In this document: piece after piece, positions 8,009-17,539 of the stretch
Numbering within the stretch: the first letter of the stretch is position 1
How the letters are laid out: each line of letters starts with the position of its first letter
Source of the DNA: Actinophytocola sp.
Lineage (GTDB): Bacteria; Actinomycetota; Actinomycetes; Mycobacteriales; Pseudonocardiaceae
Direction of reading: 5' to 3'
DNA: 43,736 bases
Assembly: GCF_009379765.1 (NCBI RefSeq)
Contig: NZ_WHTD01000057.1
Span: forward strand, 1-43,736
Position numbers and translations under genes: made by a program
Notes under the pieces: generated by a model
Told to the model about the DNA's origin: nothing
Seen by the model: only the letters and a program-made list of their open reading frames with translations
Databases searched by the model: none

Positions 8009-8156
8009 ATCACGCTACGAAGTCGTCGAGCGGTCGCGACGCTGCTCGCCCTGTCCGCTGCTGGCGGCCTGCAACACCGACGGGCAGGAAGCGATCCCGA
8101 CCACCACCACCCCACCCGCACCGACCACGACAGCGGCCCTACCGCCCCGGCAGTGA
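8009..8156 (+). pseudogene. small lipoprotein, frameshifted as read
   Basis: One frame gives LRSRRAVATLLALS, a positively charged n-region with hydrophobic core. The next frame continues LAACNTDGQEAIPTTTTPP and a Thr/Pro/Ala tail, ending in PPRQ at the stop 8154-8156. Removing one base near 8062 joins them as a short lipoprotein with lipobox LAAC. Strong purine-rich ribosome-binding sequences (GGAGGGGGA 7993-8001, GAAGGA 8004-8009) precede it. No ATG or GTG is found at the expected place (codon atc at 8009), so the start may also be affected. Function unknown. Confidence 0.4.
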
Positions 8157-8172
8157 GCAAGCCCCTGAACCC

Positions 8173-8205
8173 GGGCGGGCGCGCCGTCGTGGCGCGCGCC
8201 CGCCC
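8173..8205. terminator. bidirectional hairpin terminator
   Basis: GGGCGGGCGCGCC (8173-8185), a 5-nt spacer, then GGCGCGCGCCCGCCC (8191-8205) form a very stable 13-bp stem with a 2-nt bulge. It lies between the end of the small plus-strand lipoprotein gene and the end of the minus-strand nusB, so it can serve both. Confidence 0.65.
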
Positions 8206-8241
8206 ACAGTGGCGGAAGAGGTGGCGGTGTGTGGTGGATCG

Positions 8242-8661
8242 CTACAGGGTGGCGCGGAGCTGCTCGGCGAGCGTGGCCAGGCGACCGAGCACGCCGTTCA
8301 CGAAGCGGGGTGAGTCGTCGGTCGACAGCATCTTCGCCAGTTGCACTGCCTCGTCGACCGCCACCGGGTCGGGCACATCGGAAGCCCACAGCAGCTCGTA
8401 CACCCCGAGTCGCAGGATCGCGACGTCCACGAACGGCATCCGGTCGAGCGTCCAGCCCTCGGCGTGCTCGGCGAGCAGCTCGTCGATGCGCTCGCGGTGC
8501 GCCACCACGCCCTCGATGAGCGTGGTGGCGTAGTCGTTCGGCGCCGGGTGCTCGGTGACCTCGGTGCGCTCGGCGTGCAGCGTCAGCGGATCGGCGTCGC
8601 GCACCGCCGCCGCGTAGAGAACGTCGACCGCGCGCTTGCGTGCCTTGCTGCGCGCGCCCAC
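8242..8661 (-). CDS. nusB: transcription antitermination factor NusB
   Basis: A 139-residue, all-helical NusB. The N-terminal RKRAVDVLYAA, central MPFVDVAILRLGVYELLW, and C-terminal VAVDEAVQLAKMLSTDDSP with RFVNGVLG are hallmark segments. NusB with S10 (NusE) binds boxA RNA to prevent premature termination in rRNA operons. In this gene order it follows efp on the same strand, but 328 nt separate them here instead of the usual near contact. Confidence 0.96.
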   Translation of the reverse strand: MGARSKARKRAVDVLYAAAVRDADPLTLHAERTEVTEHPAPNDYATTLIEGVVAHRERIDELLAEHAEGWTLDRMPFVDVAILRLGVYELLWASDVPDPVAVDEAVQLAKMLSTDDSPRFVNGVLGRLATLAEQLRATL

Positions 8662-8989
8662 TAGTGTCCCCCGCCGGGAGTCTGTTGCTTAAGAGGTCGC
8701 GCAGGTGGGTTGGTGGATGCCCGCCGTGATCGAGGTGGATGCATCGCGGTGCCGCGCACGCGTCGGCGTACTGGACCGTACTTCGATGCGTGCGCGGTGC
8801 CGCGAGGCGCCGCCTCGGCGCGGTGGGCGCCGCCAGGCCTATCTGCGCGACCTCTCAGTCGGTGAGTCCAGGTTTCTGCTGGCAAGGCGCCGGTTCGTCC
8901 TCGTACCGGGATGTACTCGGGCGGACCGGCAACGCCGCCAGCAGGACGCTGGGCCGGCGAATTGTGTGACGAACTTCCGGCGGGGGACA
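8662..8989. other. 328-bp nusB-efp intergenic region
   Basis: No convincing gene is seen. The region is dominated by a long imperfect inverted repeat (8746-8803, listed separately) and further ggcgccgcc repeats around 8808-8835. Short open frames here have no recognisable domain. Confidence 0.5.
8746..8803. repeat. long imperfect palindrome between nusB and efp
   Basis: Arm 8746-8771 (gcggtgccgcgcacgcgtcg, then gcgtac) matches the reverse complement of 8778-8803 at 21 of 26 positions, with a 6-nt loop. The mismatches are scattered, as in an old mobile palindrome or a structured RNA. The element gcggtgccgcg also occurs directly repeated within it. Confidence 0.5.
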
Positions 8990-9553
8990 CTAGGAGCTGA
9001 TGCGGCCGAGGTAGCGGCCGTCGCGGGTGTCGACCTTGACCTTCTCGCCGGTCGACAGGAACAGCGGCACCTGGATCTCGGCGCCGGTCTCGAGCGTGGC
9101 CGGCTTGGTGCCGCCGGTGGACCGGTCGCCCTGCAGGCCCGGGTCGGTCTGCTTGATGACGAGCTCGACGGAGGTCGGCAGCTCGATGAACAGCGGCACA
9201 CCCTCGTGCGTGGCGACCACCGCGGTCTGGTTCTCCAGCAGGAACCGCGAGTTGTCCGACACGACGTCGCCGTCGATGTGGATCTGCTCGTAGGTCTCGC
9301 GGTCCATGAAGACGAACTGGGGACCGTCCTGGTACAGGTAGGTCATCTCGCGCCGGTCGACGGTGGCGGTGTCCACCTTGATGCCCGCGTTGAACGTCTT
9401 GTCGACGACCTTGCCGGTGAGCACGTGCTTGAGCTTGGTGCGCACGAACGCCGGTCCCTTGCCCGGCTTCACGTGCTGGAACTCGACGACGGACCAGAGC
9501 TGGCCCTCGAGGTTGAGCACCAGGCCGTTCTTCAGGTCGTTGGTGGAAGCCAC
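8990..9553 (-). CDS. efp: translation elongation factor P
   Basis: A 187-residue EF-P beginning [10 protein letters not shown] at a GTG (9553). A longer open frame from 9610 exists, but AGGAGA lies 10 nt before this GTG and family proteins start here. The KOW-like N-terminal domain contains [14 protein letters not shown]; the conserved loop lysine is K32, in the proline-flanked PGKGP form typical of actinobacteria, which seem to need no lysine modification. OB domains II and III end with [17 protein letters not shown] relieves ribosome stalling at polyproline. It follows the proline peptidase gene with a 53-nt gap. Confidence 0.97.
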   Translation of the reverse strand: MASTNDLKNGLVLNLEGQLWSVVEFQHVKPGKGPAFVRTKLKHVLTGKVVDKTFNAGIKVDTATVDRREMTYLYQDGPQFVFMDRETYEQIHIDGDVVSDNSRFLLENQTAVVATHEGVPLFIELPTSVELVIKQTDPGLQGDRSTGGTKPATLETGAEIQVPLFLSTGEKVKVDTRDGRYLGRISS

Positions 9554-9606
9554 GGGGTAGGTCTCTCCTGTACTCGCAACGCTTGGTGGGTCGTCACACG
9601 ACTGCG

Positions 9607-10713
9607 TCACACGACGACGAGTTGCTTGGTCGTCAGCGTGAGAAGCTCGGGCTCGCCGTCCCGCACGACGAGTGTGTCCTCGATGCGGACCCCACCCTTG
9701 CCGGACAGGTAAACGCCCGGTTCCACCGTGACGGCCATGCCGGCAGACAGTCTACCTTTACCGGTCTTGGCCAGGTCCGGGGCCTCGTGGATCTCCAGCC
9801 CGACGCCGTGGCCGAGGCCGTGGAGGAACTCCTCGCCCCGGCCCGCCGCCTCGACGACGGCCCGGGCCGCCGCGTCGACGTCCTTGACCTCGGCGCCGAT
9901 CGCCAGCGCCGCCCGGCCGGCCGCCTGCGCCGCGGCCACCAGGTCATAAAGCTCGCGCTGCCAGTCCGCAGGCGCGCCGAGCACGAACGTGCGGGTCATG
10001 TCCGAGTGGTAGCCGTCGACGAGCGCGCCGAAGTCGAGCTTCACGAGGTCGCCCGCATGCAGCACGGCGTCGGTGGGCCGGTGGTGCGGGACCGCGGAGT
10101 GCGCGCCGGTGGCCACGATCGTCTCGAACGACGGGCCCGCGGCGCCGTGGTCGAGCATCCGGTTCTCCAGGTCGCGCGCGACCTCCCGCTCGGTGCGCCC
10201 GGCCCGCAGGCCACCGTGCTCGATGAGGTCGGCGAGTGCCCGGTCCGCCGCCGCGCACGCCATCCGCAGCGCCTCGATCTCGTCGTCGTCCTTGACCATC
10301 CGGAGCTCTTCGACCAGGCCCGGCGCGCGGACCAGGTCGATCCCGCCCGCCGCGCCGGTGAGCGTGTCGAGCTCCTCGACGGTGACCCGGTGGCTCTCGT
10401 AGCCGGTGCGGCCGTAACCCGTGCCGGTCGCGGCATGCTCGACGAGCGCGGGCGGGCAGGGCCGGTCGATCATCCGCTCGAGGTCGGGCAGCTGCTGCGC
10501 GGACTGGGTGAGGTAGCGGCCGTCGGTGCAGAACACGGTCCGGTCCTCGGCGCCCGGCTCGTCGCCGGCATGCACGAGCAGCGCCGCGTTGGAGCCGGTG
10601 AACCCGGTGAGGTAGCGGACGTTGCGCAGGTCGACCACCAGCAGGGCATCCAGGTCGCGCTCCCGCAGCTGGGAGCGCAGGGCCGCCCGGCGGCGACCGT
10701 GCGTCTCGTGCAT
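9607..10713 (-). CDS. pepQ: Xaa-Pro aminopeptidase / proline dipeptidase (M24B)
   Basis: A 368-residue creatinase-fold peptidase counted from MHETHGRR (10713); an upstream in-frame start at 10734 is possible. The five metal ligands are visible: D227 (LVKLDFGA), D238 (HSDMTRTF), H302 ([11 protein letters not shown]), E331 (VTVEPGVYL) and E345 (VRIEDTL). The N-terminal domain ends in [11 protein letters not shown]. It cleaves peptide bonds next to proline in the cytoplasm. The aroQ-pepQ-efp-nusB order is conserved in actinobacteria. Confidence 0.92.
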   Translation of the reverse strand: MHETHGRRRAALRSQLRERDLDALLVVDLRNVRYLTGFTGSNAALLVHAGDEPGAEDRTVFCTDGRYLTQSAQQLPDLERMIDRPCPPALVEHAATGTGYGRTGYESHRVTVEELDTLTGAAGGIDLVRAPGLVEELRMVKDDDEIEALRMACAAADRALADLIEHGGLRAGRTEREVARDLENRMLDHGAAGPSFETIVATGAHSAVPHHRPTDAVLHAGDLVKLDFGALVDGYHSDMTRTFVLGAPADWQRELYDLVAAAQAAGRAALAIGAEVKDVDAAARAVVEAAGRGEEFLHGLGHGVGLEIHEAPDLAKTGKGRLSAGMAVTVEPGVYLSGKGGVRIEDTLVVRDGEPELLTLTTKQLVVV

Positions 10714-10773
10714 GCGGCCGAGCCTAGGGCACACCTGCCGGTTCCAGTGGCGGCAAGGGCTTACGCTGTGGCG

Positions 10774-11196
10774 ATGCGAACCTGGCTGCTACGCGGCATC
10801 GTCCTGGCCGTGGTGCACGCCGCCGCAGAGACGGTGCGGGCCGACTTCGGGGTGCACCACCCGACCTCCCGCACCGTGTTCGAGGCGATCATGCTCGGCG
10901 CGCTCGTCGGCGTGGCCGCGGTGTGGGGCGCGGTCGACTCCTGGAAGGACGTGCCCGAGCGCGGCAAGGTCTGGCTCATCGCCGCGTTGATCGCCGGCTG
11001 GGGCGCCGCGGTGCTCGCCGTCATCGGCAAGTCGATCTTCGTGGACCAGACCGGCGTCGCCGACCTGAGTGGCGCGCTCACCGGCGGCGCAGCGTTCACC
11101 GCGCTGCTGGTGCTGGTGCCGGCATGCGTCGGTTTCCTTGCCGGGCGGTGGGTCCGGGTGCCGTCCCGGTCGCGCACCGAGGCCGACCAGCGCTAA
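10774..11196 (+). CDS. small four-helix membrane protein (B-4DMT-like)
   Basis: A 140-residue protein with about four hydrophobic segments: LLRGIVLAVVHAAAE, FEAIMLGALVGVAAVWGAV, WLIAALIAGWGAAVLAVIG and AFTALLVLVPACVGFLAG. It ends in a short basic tail. It resembles the conserved actinobacterial family annotated B-4DMT, found divergent from the proline peptidase, as here. Function unknown. Its stop (TAA 11194-11196) overlaps tail-to-tail with the stop of the convergent lipoprotein gene. Confidence 0.75.
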   Translation: MRTWLLRGIVLAVVHAAAETVRADFGVHHPTSRTVFEAIMLGALVGVAAVWGAVDSWKDVPERGKVWLIAALIAGWGAAVLAVIGKSIFVDQTGVADLSGALTGGAAFTALLVLVPACVGFLAGRWVRVPSRSRTEADQR

Positions 11197-12720
11197 CGCG
11201 GCGGACCGGCGAGGTCCGCCCCGCGCGCGTAGGCGTCCCACTCCTCGTCGGTCACGCCGCCCACGATCGAGGAGTTCAGCGCGGCGACGTCCGGCGAGCT
11301 GATCGGCCAGAGCTTGTCGTCGATCAGGAACGCGACGCCACGGCCCGGCGCCTCCCGCGCGTCGGCGCCGGGCCGCACGTTCACGGCGACGCGCGCGCCC
11401 GCCAGCGCGGGCACGGGCTCGTCGAGGATGCGCACCGCGAGCTTCTCGGCCACCGCCCGCCGGTCGAACCGCACCAGCGAGCCGTTGATCACCAGGTCGA
11501 CCGTGCGCTGCGGCGATGGCATCGCGAACCCGTCGAGCGCGAGCAGCGCCCGGTCCATGTCGCGGCAGGCGTCGAACCCGTTGACGTCCAGCCCGAAGTG
11601 GCGCAGGTTCGACGGCCCGAACCGGCCTCCTTGGTGGCCCGCACGAGGTCGATCGACACCGTGCCGCACGGGTCGGCCGCCGACCCGACCGCGTGCCCGT
11701 CCGGCCGGCGGACCAGGCCCGGTCCCTCGCGCCAGGTGCCGGCAACGAGCACCGGGTCGTAGGGGTTGTAGCGGAAGTCCAGGTCCCAGAAGGTGATCGT
11801 GGTGCCGTCGCGGGTCTCGTGGGCGATGGCGAACGCGGCGAGCGAGTCAACCCACATCCAGTCGGCGCTGAACGCGTCGACCACCGTGCGCAGCCGCGCG
11901 CCGGTGTCCGGCACCGGCTCGAAGCCGTCCGGGCCGAGTGCTTCGACGTCCTCGGCGAACTTCGGGTCGGGCGAGCGCAGCACGAACTGGCCGGCGCCGT
12001 TGTGCCCGGTGCCGCGGCCGGTGGTGTCGGTGAACATCAGATAGAACTTGCCGCCGAGGTAGACCGCCGACGGCTGGCCGGCGCCGTAGGTGTTGCCGTT
12101 GGACACCTGGCGGGCCGACCGGACGATCGGCTTCCCGTCGTTGGCGCGGGTCCACACCCGGCCGTCCGGGCTGGTGGCGAGGCCGATCGCGTTGCCGTGC
12201 GCGTGTCGCCGGCCGCTCCGGTGTAGTACATGAGGTATCTGTTTCCGACGCGGAGCACCGACGGGTCGCAGGTGTGCATGCCGTCGAAGCCGCCGGCCCG
12301 GCCGGAGAAGATCGGCGTGGCCTTCGAGCCGTCGGGACCGCGGAACGGGCCGGCCAGCGAGCGGGACTCGCCGAGCAGGATGTCGTCGCCGGGCGGGTTG
12401 GCGACGCCGAGCTGGCTGCACCACCACATCCGGTAGCGCCCGCGGTCGTACAGCACCGACGGCGCGTAGTTGTAGGGCGCGTCGCCGCCGCCCGCCGCGA
12501 TCACGCCACGGCTCTGCCGGCCGTTGCCGGTGAGGAGGGCTGCCGGTTCCGGGTCCGGCGACGGCGGCGTGGCGGAAGGTTCCCCGCCGGGCCGGGCCCC
12601 GGTCGTCGGGTGTTCCTCGGGTTTCGGCGAGGCCTCGCTGGTGGTGCACGCGGCAACCAGGGCGAGGCTCACGAGCGCGGTGAACAACGCCGCTGGTCTT
12701 CGACGGTGCGTGACGCGCAT
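11193..12720 (-). CDS. secreted lipoprotein with five-bladed-propeller/GH43-like fold, two frameshifts as read
   Basis: The ATG at 12720 follows GGAGGG. The signal peptide MRVTHRRRPAALFTALVSL leads into lipobox VAAC, then a Pro/Ser/Glu-rich linker. The body contains APSVLYDRGRYRMWWCSQ, HTCDPSVLRVGNRYLMYYTG, IGLATSPDGRVWTR and GGKFYLMFTDT, the repeated blade pattern of beta-fructosidase/GH43-like propellers. Homology passes through three frames: a break near 12203-12208 and another near 11627, each explained by one missing base. The corrected length is about 509 residues. It may bind or cleave extracellular glycans, but the substrate is unknown. Sequence error is more likely than a true pseudogene, given the intact remainder. 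Confidence 0.65.
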
Positions 12721-12773
12721 CGTGGAAGCGCCCTCCGAACGGTTGCCCTCGAAACCCTCGAACAGTGTAGGGA

Positions 12774-13670
12774 CTACAGGGTGAGTTGGGCGACGACCAG
12801 CTCCAGCTCGAAGCCGTCGTCGTTCTCGAGGTACCCGGCGAGATGCTTCGGACCACCGGCGTGCGGGTGCTTGTCGGCGAACATCAGCCGCCAGCCGTGC
12901 TCGGGCGCGGCGGCGACGATCCGGTCCAGGTCTTCCCCCGTTGGCACGTGCAGGGCGAGGTGGTTGAGCCCGGGTCGGGTCCGCTCGTGCCGGTCGCCGC
13001 GCCGGTCCGGCGAGTCCTCGACGACGACGTAGGAGGCGCCGTAGCGCCAGCTCACGCCGCGCGGCCAGCGCTGGTACTCGCGCCAGCCGAGCTCGGTGAG
13101 GAGCCAGCCGAGCGACTTCTCGGCGCTCGCGAGATCGGACACCCACAGCTCGACGTGGTGCACGCCGCCCGGCTCGGGCAGGCTGACCAGCACGTCGTGA
13201 ACGGCGCCGTAGTGGTCGCCGGAGCCGACGGCGACGAAGCCGAGCCGCTCGACGAACCGCCGGCCGCGCGGGTTCTGCTCGTGCACGAGCGCGAACACCG
13301 CAGGCGCGCCGAGCGTGTGGTGCGCATGGCCGACGATCGCGCGGGCGGCCTCCTCCGCGAACCCGCTCCCCCAGTGCGCGCGGGCCAGGTGCCAGCCGCA
13401 TTCCAGGACCCCGCCCGGCAGTTCGGTGGAGGTGCGCAGGTGGCCGATGCCGACCATTTCGCCGTCGCGCTCGAAGATCCAGTCGCCGGTGCCGTCGGGG
13501 CCGCGGTAGTCGAGCCGGCGCCGGACGAGCGCGACGATCTCGTCCGGGTCGGTGAGGTCGCCCGCGTGGTGCCGGCCGAGCTCGGGGTCGCTGAACATCG
13601 CGACGAGCGCGGCGGTGTCATCGGCCGTGATCGGCCGCAGGGTGAGCCGCGGGGTGTGGAGCGTCGTCAT
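12774..13670 (-). CDS. GNAT acetyltransferase-VOC (glyoxalase-like) fusion
   Basis: A 298-residue protein. Residues 1-165 are a RimJ/RimL-type [39 protein letters not shown], and [17 protein letters not shown], typical of acetyl-CoA binding. From about 172 ([17 protein letters not shown]) to the end is a vicinal-oxygen-chelate domain with [15 protein letters not shown] and [14 protein letters not shown]. The start overlaps the aroQ stop by 4 nt (ATGA). Both domains lie in one frame without a stop, so the fusion appears real, although a GTG at the VOC start could also allow separate translation. A resistance or small-molecule modification role is a guess. Confidence 0.8.
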   Translation of the reverse strand: MTTLHTPRLTLRPITADDTAALVAMFSDPELGRHHAGDLTDPDEIVALVRRRLDYRGPDGTGDWIFERDGEMVGIGHLRTSTELPGGVLECGWHLARAHWGSGFAEEAARAIVGHAHHTLGAPAVFALVHEQNPRGRRFVERLGFVAVGSGDHYGAVHDVLVSLPEPGGVHHVELWVSDLASAEKSLGWLLTELGWREYQRWPRGVSWRYGASYVVVEDSPDRRGDRHERTRPGLNHLALHVPTGEDLDRIVAAAPEHGWRLMFADKHPHAGGPKHLAGYLENDDGFELELVVAQLTL

Positions 13671-14107
13671 GCGGTGGTGGTCGCGTTCTCGGCCAGCCAG
13701 TGCAGCGCGAGCCGGTAACCGTCGACGCCGAGGCCGACGATCACGCCGCTGGCCACCGCGGAGACGTAGCTGTGGTGGCGGAACTCCTCGCGCTTGTGCA
13801 CGTTGGTGATGTGCACCTCGACGAGCGGCGCGGTCAGCTGTGCGCACGCGTCCCGGACGGCGATCGAGTAGTGCGTCCACGCGCCGGCGTTGAGCACGAC
13901 CGGGATCTTGTGCTCGGCGGCCTCGTGCAGCCAGCCGAGCATCTCGCCCTCGTGGTCGGTCTGCCGGACGGTCACCTCGATGTCCAGCTCCCCGCCGGTC
14001 TTCTCGCACAGCCCGACGAGGTCGGCGTAGGTGGTGCGACCGTAGATCTCGGGCTCGCGCATGCCCAGCCTGCCCAGGTTGGGTCCGTTGAGCACCAGCA
14101 CCTTCAT
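13667..14107 (-). CDS. aroQ: 3-dehydroquinate dehydratase, type II
   Basis: A 146-residue dodecameric-type enzyme converting 3-dehydroquinate to 3-dehydroshikimate. Visible motifs are [19 protein letters not shown] (catalytic Tyr/Arg flap), [32 protein letters not shown] and [21 protein letters not shown] (catalytic His). Length is typical. The start overlaps the TetR gene stop and the stop overlaps the GNAT-VOC start, 4 nt each. Confidence 0.97.
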   Translation of the reverse strand: MKVLVLNGPNLGRLGMREPEIYGRTTYADLVGLCEKTGGELDIEVTVRQTDHEGEMLGWLHEAAEHKIPVVLNAGAWTHYSIAVRDACAQLTAPLVEVHITNVHKREEFRHHSYVSAVASGVIVGLGVDGYRLALHWLAENATTTA

Positions 14108-14748
14108 GTCGCACTCCCGTTCGTGAGGATCGATCGAGCCAGGGTAGCCAGCCCCGCGCGGACCCGCGCCGGCCCGATGTCCTCGTGCAGCGCCATTCGC
14201 TGGTCGGCCGCCAGCGGCGCGAGCAGGGCGTGCGCGAGGTAGTCGGCGTCGAGGTCCGGGTCGGCCTGGTCGATCAGTACGGCGACGTGCCGGTGCCACA
14301 GCCGGTAGGCGCCGATGTCGTAGCGCGCGCCGGGCCGGGCGGTCTCCGACAGGTGCACGAGGTCCAGGTTCTCGTCGAGGAAGTCGACGTACGCCGCGAG
14401 GAACGCGACCAGCCGGTCCGCCGGGGCGGCGCCGGGGCCCAGCGGCGGCGGGCCGCTCAGGATGGCCGTCTGGAGATCACGCTCGCGCGCGTCGAGCAGG
14501 GCGACGGCGAGGCCGGCCTTGTCGCCGAAGCGGCGGAACAGCGTGCCCTTGCCGACCCCGGCGGCGGCCGCGACCTGGTCCATCGTCACCGAGTCGACGC
14601 CGTGCGCGCGGAACAACGCGCGTGCGGCGTCGAGGACCCGGGCGCGGTTGCGGGCGGCGTCGGCCCGTTCCGCGCGCTCGGGCTTCCCGAACCGGACGAG
14701 CTCGGCTTCGGTGGAATAAGCGGACCGTGGTCCGGTGTTGCCACTCAT
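14104..14748 (-). CDS. TetR-family repressor
   Basis: About 214 residues from the ATG at 14748. The helix-turn-helix is clear: [20 protein letters not shown], then [23 protein letters not shown]. The C-terminal ligand domain is AcrR-like and unassigned. No Shine-Dalgarno precedes the ATG, so the transcript may be leaderless. Two related palindromes (14754-14771, and 14719-14736 inside the 5' codons) are probable operators, so it should repress itself and the divergent rhodanese gene. It is inserted between aroB and aroQ and translationally overlaps aroQ by 4 nt, so a ligand-responsive promoter may feed into aroQ. Confidence 0.88.
   Translation of the reverse strand: MSGNTGPRSAYSTEAELVRFGKPERAERADAARNRARVLDAARALFRAHGVDSVTMDQVAAAAGVGKGTLFRRFGDKAGLAVALLDARERDLQTAILSGPPPLGPGAAPADRLVAFLAAYVDFLDENLDLVHLSETARPGARYDIGAYRLWHRHVAVLIDQADPDLDADYLAHALLAPLAADQRMALHEDIGPARVRAGLATLARSILTNGSAT
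14719..14736. promoter_or_regulatory. TetR operator-like palindrome 2
   Basis: AGCGGACCGTGGTCCGGT contains the perfect palindrome CGGACC-GT-GGTCCG. It shares the arrangement GCGGACY-NN-RGTCCG with the intergenic palindrome 35 bp away (centre to centre). It lies in the first codons of the TetR gene. Confidence 0.5.
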
Positions 14749-14753
14749 GTCAT

Positions 14754-14771
14754 AGCGGACTCTAGTCCGCT
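14754..14771. promoter_or_regulatory. TetR operator-like palindrome 1
   Basis: AGCGGACTCTAGTCCGCT has perfect 8-bp arms around a CT centre. It fills the 47-bp gap between the divergent TetR and rhodanese genes, the classic position of a TetR operator. Confidence 0.7.
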
Positions 14772-14795
14772 TCCAGCTCGCATGAAGGACGAACC

Positions 14796-15137
14796 ATGAC
14801 CGCACTGATCAGCCGCGACGACCTGCGGGTCGCGATCGAGGCCGGCGCCGTGACCGTCGTCGACGCGCTCGGCGGCGACTACTGGGCGCGCCAGCACCTG
14901 CCGGGCGCCGTGCCGCTGGTGGCCGACGACGTGCCGAAGCGGGCCGCCGACCTGCTGCCGGACACGGCCGCCGCGATCGTGACCTACTGCTCGAACCCCG
15001 CGTGCCCCAACAGCCAGGCCGTGGCGGACGGGCTCGAGCGGCTCGGCTACGCCAACGTGCGCAAGTACCGGGAGGGCATCGAGGACTGGGTGTCGGCGGG
15101 CCTGCCGACCGAGTCCGCCGAGCACGCGCTGGGCTGA
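14796..15137 (+). CDS. single-domain rhodanese-like protein
   Basis: A 113-residue rhodanese homology domain. It has VVDALGGDYWARQHLPGAVP (the usual D.R....HI.GA region), an active-site loop TYCSNPACPNSQ with candidate persulfide cysteine C65 and a second C70, and a C-terminal KYREGIEDWVSAGLP, which is typical. GAAGGA lies 8 nt before the ATG. It is divergent from and probably controlled by the neighbouring TetR protein. Likely sulfur transfer or reactive sulfur/thiol handling; substrate unknown. Confidence 0.88.
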   Translation: MTALISRDDLRVAIEAGAVTVVDALGGDYWARQHLPGAVPLVADDVPKRAADLLPDTAAAIVTYCSNPACPNSQAVADGLERLGYANVRKYREGIEDWVSAGLPTESAEHALG

Positions 15138-15139
15138 GC

Positions 15140-16228
<1,089 letters not shown>

Positions 16229-16287
16229 TCACCGTCGGTTGGTGAGGTGAGCATCGCACCGGCCCGTCGCCGGTATTCAGTTGGGGA

Positions 16288-17458
16288 TCAGTCCAGCTCC
16301 ACCTCCGTCTTCCCGTCGTGCCCGCGTGCCGCGGCCACGACCTCGCCTTGTCTCTCGACCTCGGCGCGCTGCTTCGCCGTGAGCTTCGTGTGCACCGTGA
16401 GCGTGAGCCGCAGTGTGCGACCGGACTGCCGGGCCCGCCACGTGCCGACGATGTCGCCGTCGACCAGCACCACACCGGGGCTGCCGACCGGCCGCCACAC
16501 CGTCTTGGCGACCGCGCGGTCGGGCACGAGGAACGCCCGACTGCCGAGAGCGACGGCGTCGCGCGGCGGCAGCAGCAGGACCGGCGGCGGCTCCGGCGCG
16601 CCCTTCATGGCGGCGAGTGCCTCGGCATGCGCGTGCAGCGGCTTCTCGACGCCGTCGATCCGCACCTCCTCCAGCTCGCCGGCGAGCTCGTCGAAGCTCG
16701 GCCGCAGCCAGTCCGGCGGCGCGGTGACCGACCGGGTGTCCAGCCACATCACGAGATCGCCGAGCGTGGCCGGACCGGGCGAGCCGCATGCAGGTGCGGA
16801 GCAGCTCGGTGACCGCCGCGCGGTTGTCGCGGTCCACCTCGGGCTCCGCACCCAACCGGAACAGCAGCCGGCGGCCGCCGTGCGGCACCAGCTCGACGCC
16901 GGCGTAGAGCGTGCCGAGCCGGAACAGCCCGTCGGCGACATGCGCGCAGCCGCAGCCCTCGCACCAGGGCCGGGCGACCTCGGGTAATCGGGGGCTGACC
17001 GCGCCGGACAGTTCGCCCTTGCCGGCCGTGTCGCCGGGGAAGGCGGCCCGGATCTCGGCGGCGACCCGCTGGAGCAGCGCGGGCCCGTCGGCGCCGGACG
17101 CGATGAGCTCGTCGCCGTAGCCGCCGAGGTAGGCGCGGAGCATGTCGTTGTCGTGCGGCCACAGCGCCGCGCGAACCAGCGGCAGGTCGGCGCGCCGGTG
17201 CAGGTGCGGCGAGCCGCGGACGGTAAGTGCGAGCGCGAGGTCCGGCCGGTCCAGCTCCGCGTGACCCGCCCGCTGGCGTAGGCCCAGCGCGGCGGAGCCG
17301 GCCGGCGTGTCCTGCAGGCCGACGGTGAGCACGTCGAGGTCGCCGACCGCGGCGTCGGCAGTGGCATCGACCGTGGCAGCGACCGTGGCGTCACCGAGTA
17401 AGCCCTGCGCCCAGACGCGGTAGGAGAGGACGGCCCTTCGATCCAGTTCGACTGCCAT
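16288..17458 (-). CDS. winged-helix DNA-binding (HTH_42 / YcaQ-like) protein, frameshifted as read
   Basis: The N-terminal frame from 17458 reads MAVELDRRAVLSYRVWAQGL and continues through LALALTVRGSPHLHRRADLP and LFYA-like segments (GTLYAGVELVPHGGRRLLF) to LLRTCMRLA. The next frame then gives GPATLGDLVMWLD, and continues through SRAFLVPDRAVAKTVWRPVGSPGVVLVDGDIVGTW to the stop at 16288. One extra base in the CCC run around 16775-16780 explains the break; the corrected length is about 389 residues. This is the HTH_42 family; YcaQ/AlkX members unhook DNA crosslinks, but most actinobacterial members are uncharacterised. A sequencing error is more likely than decay. Confidence 0.65.
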
Positions 17459-17539
17459 GCGCCATGCCTACCAGGAGCCACCGACGGTTTCCGATCGGTG
17501 ACGGGAGGGCTCCCACCCGCGCCGGGTTCCACTGGTGGC

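Noticed and set aside
7859..8533. Plus-strand frame of 224 residues as a gene
   Set aside because: It only contributes the signal-peptide core of the small lipoprotein and then runs antisense to nusB; no domain is visible.
9554..9610. Longer efp start at 9610
   Set aside because: It would add 19 residues not found in the family and overlap the proline peptidase gene; the GTG at 9553 has a good ribosome-binding site and the family N-terminus.
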